A stretch of 10,612 nucleotides of DNA, taken from Acidobacteriota bacterium. Lineage in GTDB: Bacteria; Acidobacteriota; Thermoanaerobaculia; Gp7-AA8. The notes beneath the pieces are model-generated. The model saw only the letters and a program-made list of their open reading frames with translations. It was not told the origin of the DNA and searched no databases. Shown piece after piece: positions 6,325 through 10,612 of the stretch. Numbering within the stretch: the first letter of the stretch is position 1; every line of letters begins with the position of its first letter. The translations under genes and the position numbers were made by a program. Location of the stretch: positions 1 to 10,612 of the forward strand of contig QHVY01000215.1 in the NCBI GenBank assembly GCA_003223695.1, read 5' to 3'.

Positions 6325-7436
6325 TATCGAATCCTCGCGCCGCTCTGCGGATCGAAGAAGTGCAGATGTGCGGCGTCGAAGTTGAGCGCGATCGGGCTGC
6401 CGATCTGCGGCAGCTCCTGCGGCGCGACGCGCGCGACGACGTGATTCTCGGCGGCACTGGCGTAGACGAAGACTTCGTTGCCGATCGGTTCGACGAGGTC
6501 GAGCGTGAACTTTGTTCCCGAACCGACGCCGACATGTTCCGGGCGGATGCCGAGGATCATCTGGCCCAGCCGCGGCACGCGAGGTAGTGCGACGGTTAAC
6601 GAGCCGGTGACGAAGCGTCCGTCGTCGACGCGACCTTCCAGAAAATTCATCGGCGGACTGCCGATGAAACCGGCGACGAAGCGGTTGGCTGGCTCTCGAT
6701 ACAAATTCAGCGGCGTGTCGATCTGCTGAATCCGTCCGAGGTCGAGAACGACGATGCGGTCGCCGAGGGTCATCGCCTCGATCTGGTCGTGGGTCACGTA
6801 AATCATGGTTGCGTCGAGACGGTGATGCAGCCGCGCAATCTCGGCGCGCGTCTGCAGGCGGAGCTTCGCATCGAGATTCGACAACGGTTCGTCGAGCAGA
6901 AACGCTGCCGGCTCGCGAACGAGGGCGCGTCCGAGAGCGACGCGCTGCCGCTGTCCGCCGGAGAGCTGCCGCGGCTTGCGCTCCAGAACCTGATCGAGTC
7001 CAAGCATGGATGCCGCGCGCCGAACACGTTGATCGATTTCCGATTTCGAGAGATGACGCAGCTTCAGGCCGAACGCCATGTTGTCGTACACCGACATATG
7101 CGGGTAAAGCGCGTAATTCTGAAACACCATGGCGATATCGCGCTGCTTCGGCGGAACGAAAATCGAGGTTGGCGGATTGTCGTGGCGCTGAAATACCATC
7201 GCCACGTCGCGCTGCTTCGGCGGAACATCGTTGACCACGCGATCGCCAATGGTGATCGTGCCGCTGGTGACTGTCTCGAGTCCGGCGATCATCCGCAGCA
7301 GGGTGCTTTTGCCGCAACCCGATGGACCGACGAGAACCATCAGCTCGCCGTCGCCGATGTCGAATGTTGCATCCTCGACGGCTACGTGACCGTTGTCGTA
7401 GACTTTGCGAACGCCAGCGAGCGCCACACGCGCCAT
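6324..7436 (-). CDS. ugpC: UgpC/MalK-type sugar ABC transporter ATPase
   Basis: This is the ATP-hydrolysing subunit of binding-protein-dependent sugar importers (UgpC/MsmX/MalK family), acting on the cytoplasmic face of the inner membrane. Motifs, numbered from the chosen start: Walker A GPSGCGKST (37-45), signature LSGGQRQR (158-165), Walker B AFLLDEP (178-184), D-loop SNLDAKLR and H-loop His216. A C-terminal TOBE-like regulatory region includes ILGIRPEHV. Residues 71-83 and 94-106 are near-identical copies, so there are two candidate Q-loop glutamines, Q83 and Q106; the second leads into the usual NYALYPHM. The ATG at 7436 is chosen over 7472 because MARVALAGVRKVYDNG is the usual N-terminus, a GAGAGG lies upstream, and 7472 would overlap the divergent beta-glucosidase. 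No permease or binding protein is nearby, so it may serve importers encoded elsewhere, as MsmX does. Confidence 0.93.
   Translation of the reverse strand: MARVALAGVRKVYDNGHVAVEDATFDIGDGELMVLVGPSGCGKSTLLRMIAGLETVTSGTITIGDRVVNDVPPKQRDVAMVFQRHDNPPTSIFVPPKQRDIAMVFQNYALYPHMSVYDNMAFGLKLRHLSKSEIDQRVRRAASMLGLDQVLERKPRQLSGGQRQRVALGRALVREPAAFLLDEPLSNLDAKLRLQTRAEIARLHHRLDATMIYVTHDQIEAMTLGDRIVVLDLGRIQQIDTPLNLYREPANRFVAGFIGSPPMNFLEGRVDDGRFVTGSLTVALPRVPRLGQMILGIRPEHVGVGSGTKFTLDLVEPIGNEVFVYASAAENHVVARVAPQELPQIGSPIALNFDAAHLHFFDPQSGARIR
7122..7226 (-). repeat. In-frame 69-bp tandem duplication in the ABC ATPase gene
   Basis: Two 36-bp direct repeats lie at 7122-7157 and 7191-7226, exactly 69 bp (23 codons) apart. 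They match at 31 of 36 positions, and the last 20 bases are identical (TCGCGCTGCTTCGGCGGAAC). They encode VPPKQRDVAMVFQ and VPPKQRDIAMVFQ. The 10 residues between them (RHDNPPTSIF) have no counterpart in ordinary UgpC proteins. The copies have diverged at five sites. Confidence 0.9.
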
Positions 7437-7447
7437 CGCGAAGAAAA

Positions 7448-7453
7448 CCTCTC
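7448..7453 (-). promoter_or_regulatory. Shine-Dalgarno-like GAGAGG upstream of ugpC
   Basis: On the minus strand GAGAGG ends 11 bases before the ATG at 7436. The spacing is slightly long, but this is one of the few purine-rich sites before a start in this window, and it favours 7436 over 7472 as the start of the ABC ATPase. Confidence 0.4.
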
Positions 7454-7465
7454 GGCCGCGCGAGT

Positions 7466-8809
7466 ATGACACACGAAAACGCGTTCCCCGCTGACTTCCT
7501 TTGGGGAGCGGCCACCTCGGCGTATCAAGTTGAAGGATCGCCGCTCGCCGACGGAGCCGGCCCGAGCATCTGGCACCGCTTCAGTCACACACCCGGACTC
7601 GTGGCGAACAATGAAAACGGCGACGTCGCTTGCGATCACTACCATCGTTACGAAGCCGACATCGCGCTCATGCGCGAGCTCGGACTGAATGCCTATCGAT
7701 TCAGCGTTTCATGGAGCCGGATTTTTCCTGAAGGCAAGGGGCGCGTAAATGAGAAGGGACTGGACTTCTATCGTCGGCTGGTCGATGCGCTTCGCGCCGC
7801 GAATATCCAGCCGCTGATCACGCTTTTTCATTGGGATCTGCCGGCGGCGCTCGATGATCGCGGCGGATGGCTCAATCGCAACATCGCCCGCTGGTTCGCC
7901 GAATACGCGACGGTGATGTTCCGCGCTCTCGACGACCGGCAGCCGGTCTGGGCAACGCTCAACGAGCCGTGGGTCGTCACCGACGGCGGCTATCTGCACG
8001 GCCCGCTCGCGCCGGGACATCGCAACTGGTTCGAAACGCCGATCGCCGCGCACAATCTGCTGCGCGCGCACGGCGCAGCCGTCGCCGCATATCGATCCAT
8101 TGGAAAAAATCGAATCGGGATCGTCGTTAATCTGGAGCCGAAATATCCAGCCTCCGACAACGCCGAAGATTTTGCCGCGGTCGCACGCGCCGACGCATAC
8201 ATGAATCGGCAGTATCTCGATCCGATTTTCCTGGGTGCCTATCCGCCCGAGCTCGCCGAGCTGTACGGCGAAGCATGGCCCCAATTCCCGGAGGGCGATT
8301 TCGGCGACATTCGTCAGCGCATCGACTTCGTAGGCGTCAACTACTACACGCGTGGGCTGACGCGAAACGATCAACAGAAAATGATTGAGCGCGCCGATCG
8401 CGTGAAGAATCCGCGAGCGGCGTACACCGAAACCGGATGGGAAGTCTTTCCACAGGGACTCACCGACATTCTCACTTGGGTTCGCAAGCGATACGGAGAG
8501 CTGCCCCTCTACATCACGGAGAACGGCGCGGCGTTCTACGATCCGCCTGTCGCAGACGGAACGCTCGAAGATCCACTGCGTGTGGATTACCTCCGCCGAC
8601 ACTTGCACGCAGCGCGCGAAGCGATGCGCCGCGGCGTCGATCTGCGCGGCTACTTCGTCTGGTCCCTCCTCGACAACTTCGAATGGGCCCTCGGCTACGC
8701 AAAGAGATTCGGGATCATTCACGTCGATTTCGAGACCCAAAAGCGGACAATGAAATCGAGTGCCCGCTTCTATAAGGATGTGATTCGCACACGGGGGGCA
8801 AATCTCTGA
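7466..8809 (+). CDS. bglA: GH1 family beta-glucosidase
   Basis: GH1 enzymes hydrolyse beta-linked disaccharides and aryl-glucosides by a retaining mechanism. The 447-residue protein matches the family's usual length. It opens with FPADFLWGAATSAYQVEG and SIWHRF, has the HYHRYEADIALM segment, the acid/base Glu167 in TLNEP, the NYYTR segment at 292-296, the nucleophile Glu352 in YITENGAAF, and the C-terminal SLLDNFEWALGYAKRFGI that shapes the sugar subsite. No signal peptide is present, so it should act in the cytoplasm on imported sugars, which suits the divergent sugar-importer ATPase gene 29 bp away. The ATG at 7466 is chosen because MTHENAFPADFLWG is the normal N-terminus; the longer upstream frame is antisense to ugpC. 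Its stop overlaps the next start codon (TGATG). Exact sugar specificity cannot be read from the sequence. Confidence 0.96.
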   Translation: MTHENAFPADFLWGAATSAYQVEGSPLADGAGPSIWHRFSHTPGLVANNENGDVACDHYHRYEADIALMRELGLNAYRFSVSWSRIFPEGKGRVNEKGLDFYRRLVDALRAANIQPLITLFHWDLPAALDDRGGWLNRNIARWFAEYATVMFRALDDRQPVWATLNEPWVVTDGGYLHGPLAPGHRNWFETPIAAHNLLRAHGAAVAAYRSIGKNRIGIVVNLEPKYPASDNAEDFAAVARADAYMNRQYLDPIFLGAYPPELAELYGEAWPQFPEGDFGDIRQRIDFVGVNYYTRGLTRNDQQKMIERADRVKNPRAAYTETGWEVFPQGLTDILTWVRKRYGELPLYITENGAAFYDPPVADGTLEDPLRVDYLRRHLHAAREAMRRGVDLRGYFVWSLLDNFEWALGYAKRFGIIHVDFETQKRTMKSSARFYKDVIRTRGANL

Positions 8810-9318
8810 TGAGAAAATACGCAGCGGCAGCAGTGCTGGTCATGCTTGTGGCGTGTCACCGCGCAAAGGTGCCGCACGAGCAGTTTCTTCTGCGCATCGA
8901 TCGGCCGTGGCAGACGCCCGCGGCGCTTGCAGGCAAGAGAATTCGTTCGGCGCCGGCGACGATCGTCTACTTTCGCAACGACGGGGAGTACTTCGAGTTG
9001 CACTTTCACCTCATCGAACAGAACGAGGAGACGCTGTACATCTCGGAGAACCTTCCGCGTGCATCGGCGATCGGAAAGTGGGTTCAAAAAGGAGAGACGA
9101 TCGAAGTGACGCGGCGGAAGGTCAGCCGCGCAGACGTCACCACATTTTTGTGCACGCCGCTGATGTTTCATATCTCAGGCTATTCGGTGACGGGAAACGC
9201 CGGCGGAAAAGGTGATGGAATGTATGCGCCGGTGACTCGGCTCGTCGCGCCAGACTTTCAGTCGTATCTGAAGGAAGCACGCGAATCGCCGTTCAATTGT
9301 CCGGGAGTGAAAGAGTAG
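8809..9318 (+). CDS. Small predicted lipoprotein of unknown function (169 aa)
   Basis: The N-terminus MRKYAAAAVLVMLVACHRAK is a lipoprotein signal with lipobox LVAC and the modified Cys at residue 16. The mature part is unrecognised. It has beta-like stretches (TIVYFRNDGEYFELHFHLIE, TLYISENL, WVQKGETIEVTRRKVS) and two further Cys residues (C115 and a C-terminal Cys), so a disulfide is possible. The ATG overlaps the beta-glucosidase stop as TGATG, implying translational coupling, and a run of G lies about 14 bases upstream. The coupling may only mean shared transcription; nothing in the protein shows a link to sugar metabolism. Confidence 0.85.
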   Translation: MRKYAAAAVLVMLVACHRAKVPHEQFLLRIDRPWQTPAALAGKRIRSAPATIVYFRNDGEYFELHFHLIEQNEETLYISENLPRASAIGKWVQKGETIEVTRRKVSRADVTTFLCTPLMFHISGYSVTGNAGGKGDGMYAPVTRLVAPDFQSYLKEARESPFNCPGVKE

Positions 9319-9329
9319 CGAATTGCCGG

Positions 9330-9837
9330 TCACCGAATCGGAATCTTCGTGATGTCGTCAAAGGTGGCATAGCATCCGTATCTTCCGAACAGTGAAAACG
9401 ACATCGTCGCGATCGTCGCTGGGTCGTCGGGGACGTCCGGTGGAATTCGGTGCGGCAGCATGCGCCTCATTGCGTTCGTGCCGATGAGAAAACGGCGCGG
9501 TAACAGAGGTCACCCGTCCAACTCCGTGCGAAAAGAAACAACGAATCGTAGATGTAAATATCCCACTTCACTTCCATCGAATCGGCCTTGAAGATGATGC
9601 CTTCCAACGCGGCGCCGCTGTGCGGGAACTCGAGCGCCGTTGGAACCTTCACTGACTGCGGGATTCTCGCGTGGACTAGATCTTGCCATCACTTGTGCGA
9701 AGACGAACAAACCGCTCAGCGATGCTTTGGTCCTTCGTTGTCGCGATCATGTTCAGGATGTACGGGCGACAATCGAGGATTCTGATACCGAAAGGATTTT
9801 CAGGACCGGCTTCGTACCATCGGGGCTCAGGTTGCAC
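9330..9837 (-). pseudogene. Conserved gene of unknown function broken by two frameshifts
   Basis: Three frame segments join into one sensible protein. The first, from a GTG at 9837, reads VQPEPRWYEAGPENPFGIRI, then LDCRPYILNMIATTKDQSIA and RFVRLRTSDGK. The second starts near 9682 and reads DLVHARIPQSVKVPTALEF, then WDIYIYDSLFLFARSWTGDL and CYRAVF. The third starts near 9488 and reads LIGTNAMRRMLPHRIPPDVP, then ATIATMSFSLFGRYGCYATF and DDITKIPIR to TGA at 9330-9332. Each join needs one added base: AAGATC for AAGGATC, and one base missing in GTTTTCTC. The span is 508 bp, and two added bases make exactly 170 codons. I do not recognise a named family; the WDIYLYD and ARSWTGDL stretches look conserved. 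The GTG starts 1 bp after the upstream gene's stop, so the two were one transcription unit. Sequencing error is an alternative to true decay. Confidence 0.75.
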
Positions 9838-9838
9838 G

Positions 9839-10612
9839 TCAATATGTGAACACAACGTCAGCCGGAAATGCGCGCACGCGCACGTCCTGGACCGCGGCGA
9901 CCGGCTTGCCGTTGACCTCAACACGTTTCACTTTCGGCAAGGGCGAGTGAACGATCGCACTGTTGATTGGGCCGGCGACACGGACGTGAACGACCTTTGA
10001 CGTGCCGCGCATCGTGAAGCTGACGACTCCCTGATGCGTGCTGAGATTTCGTACACTGACGCCAGGTGCTTGCGTCACCCACTCTGGCAGAACTCCCGCG
10101 CCGATGACCACGGCGCCGTCGTCGCGGTCGTAGACGAACATATCGAGCACAGAGCGGAGATAATCCGACGCCACCCATCCATGCGGCATGTCGCCGATGA
10201 ACTTCGGCGTTTTCGGATCGCGCCACACCACCTCGGCCCACTCTCTCCACTCCGGCGGCCGCTGCCCGGACAGAAAAAATTCGAGCAGCTCGTGCGCGCG
10301 CTGTGGCTGACCGAGGCGAATGAAGGTGCCGACGGTGCGGAGCTCGTACGGCGTGTAGCTTTCCCACTGCGCGCCCATCGCCCTCGCATGCGCCTCGGCG
10401 AAATAGCGATCGAAGGTCGCTGCGACGGCACGCGCGGGAAGCTTGCCGAGTTGCCCGCCCGGCGCGATGGCAATTGTTGTGGATGTCGGATCGTAATCGC
10501 CGAGCTCCACCGATCCTGGGATGTAGTCGATTTTGTGCGCTGCCATTGCGCGATCGATCGCTGCGAGTAAATCTCGTTCAAATTCATCACGAATTTTCGT
10601 GAATGTTTTTGC
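9839..10612 (-). CDS. C-terminal part of a probable (alpha/alpha)6 carbohydrate-active protein
   Basis: The frame is open from the right edge to TGA at 9839-9841, giving 257 residues; the N-terminus is outside the window. The visible part reads like the last helices of an (alpha/alpha)6-barrel glycosidase-like domain: RAVAATFDRYFAEAHARAMG, WESYTPYELRTVGTFIRLGQ, an EWREWAEVVWRDP segment, and FIGDMPHGWVASDYLRSVLD. A small beta domain then closes the protein (SVRNLSTHQGVVSFTMRG and VKRVEVNGKPV). The HGWV and WREWAEVV stretches fit, from memory, a group often labelled discoidin or coagulation factor 5/8 domain proteins, distantly like GH15/GH94 enzymes. No catalytic residue can be assigned from this part. 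The frameshifted gene follows directly. Confidence 0.7.
   Translation of the reverse strand, partial: AKTFTKIRDEFERDLLAAIDRAMAAHKIDYIPGSVELGDYDPTSTTIAIAPGGQLGKLPARAVAATFDRYFAEAHARAMGAQWESYTPYELRTVGTFIRLGQPQRAHELLEFFLSGQRPPEWREWAEVVWRDPKTPKFIGDMPHGWVASDYLRSVLDMFVYDRDDGAVVIGAGVLPEWVTQAPGVSVRNLSTHQGVVSFTMRGTSKVVHVRVAGPINSAIVHSPLPKVKRVEVNGKPVAAVQDVRVRAFPADVVFTY

Noticed and set aside
7472..7472. Upstream ATG start for the ABC ATPase
   Set aside because: It adds MSYSRGREVFFA, which is not like the family, overlaps the beta-glucosidase start, and lacks the GAGAGG spacing seen for the ATG at 7436.
6238..7515. A 425-codon minus-strand frame covering the ABC ATPase region
   Set aside because: It is a frame-shadow of the ugpC gene, with Arg/Ser-rich translation and no ABC motifs.
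7709..8740. A 343-codon open frame on the minus strand
   Set aside because: It is antisense to the GH1 gene, whose catalytic motifs and family length are clear. Long antisense frames are expected at this base composition.

Overview
The window is GC-rich, gene-dense bacterial DNA with no mobile-element genes, rRNA, tRNA or CRISPR array. Its gene set is housekeeping (UvrA, CutA, a monofunctional peptidoglycan glycosyltransferase) plus sugar use (a GH1 beta-glucosidase, a UgpC/MalK-type ABC ATPase, and the end of a probable glycosidase-like protein). The peptidoglycan enzyme and the Sec- and lipoprotein-type signal peptides point to a diderm bacterium. Weak Shine-Dalgarno signals, very short intergenic gaps and GGCCGGCT palindromes at gene ends suggest a soil-type lineage such as Acidobacteriota. 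That placement is inference and is not shown by a marker gene.

Layout. 1-215 (-): the start of an unrecognised conserved protein that runs off the left edge. 231-658 (+): a decayed SixA phosphohistidine phosphatase. 641-5394 (-): a likely operon read right to left, with an exported 193-residue protein, cutA (ATGA overlap), uvrA, and an exported protein of unknown function. 5401-6273 (+): mtgA, diverging from that operon across only 6 bp. 6324-7436 (-): a ugpC/msmX-type ABC ATPase, convergent with mtgA. 7466-9318 (+): a GH1 beta-glucosidase followed by a small lipoprotein gene, joined by a TGATG overlap. 9330-10612 (-): the C-terminal part of a probable (alpha/alpha)6 carbohydrate-active protein, followed by a conserved gene broken by two single-base frameshifts.

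The most unusual content is small-scale structure inside and at the ends of genes. (a) Two members of one palindromic repeat family, both opening AGTGTG, sit on stop codons: one supplies the last codons of uvrA, and the other fills the gap between mtgA and ugpC and contributes to both stop codons. (b) A different palindromic element of about 108 bp is inserted in frame inside uvrA next to the zinc-binding insertion. (c) The ABC ATPase carries an in-frame 69-bp tandem duplication that copies the strand leading into its Q-loop. (d) cutA contains a perfect 13-bp inverted repeat. (e) Two genes, sixA and the gene at 9330-9837, are frameshifted.

Functionally, the sugar genes fit together as import (UgpC energises binding-protein-dependent sugar importers), hydrolysis of beta-linked disaccharides (GH1), and a further glycosidase-like protein. 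No permease or binding protein is in the window. No clearly new multi-gene system is visible. The novelty lies in the repeats and the duplication.
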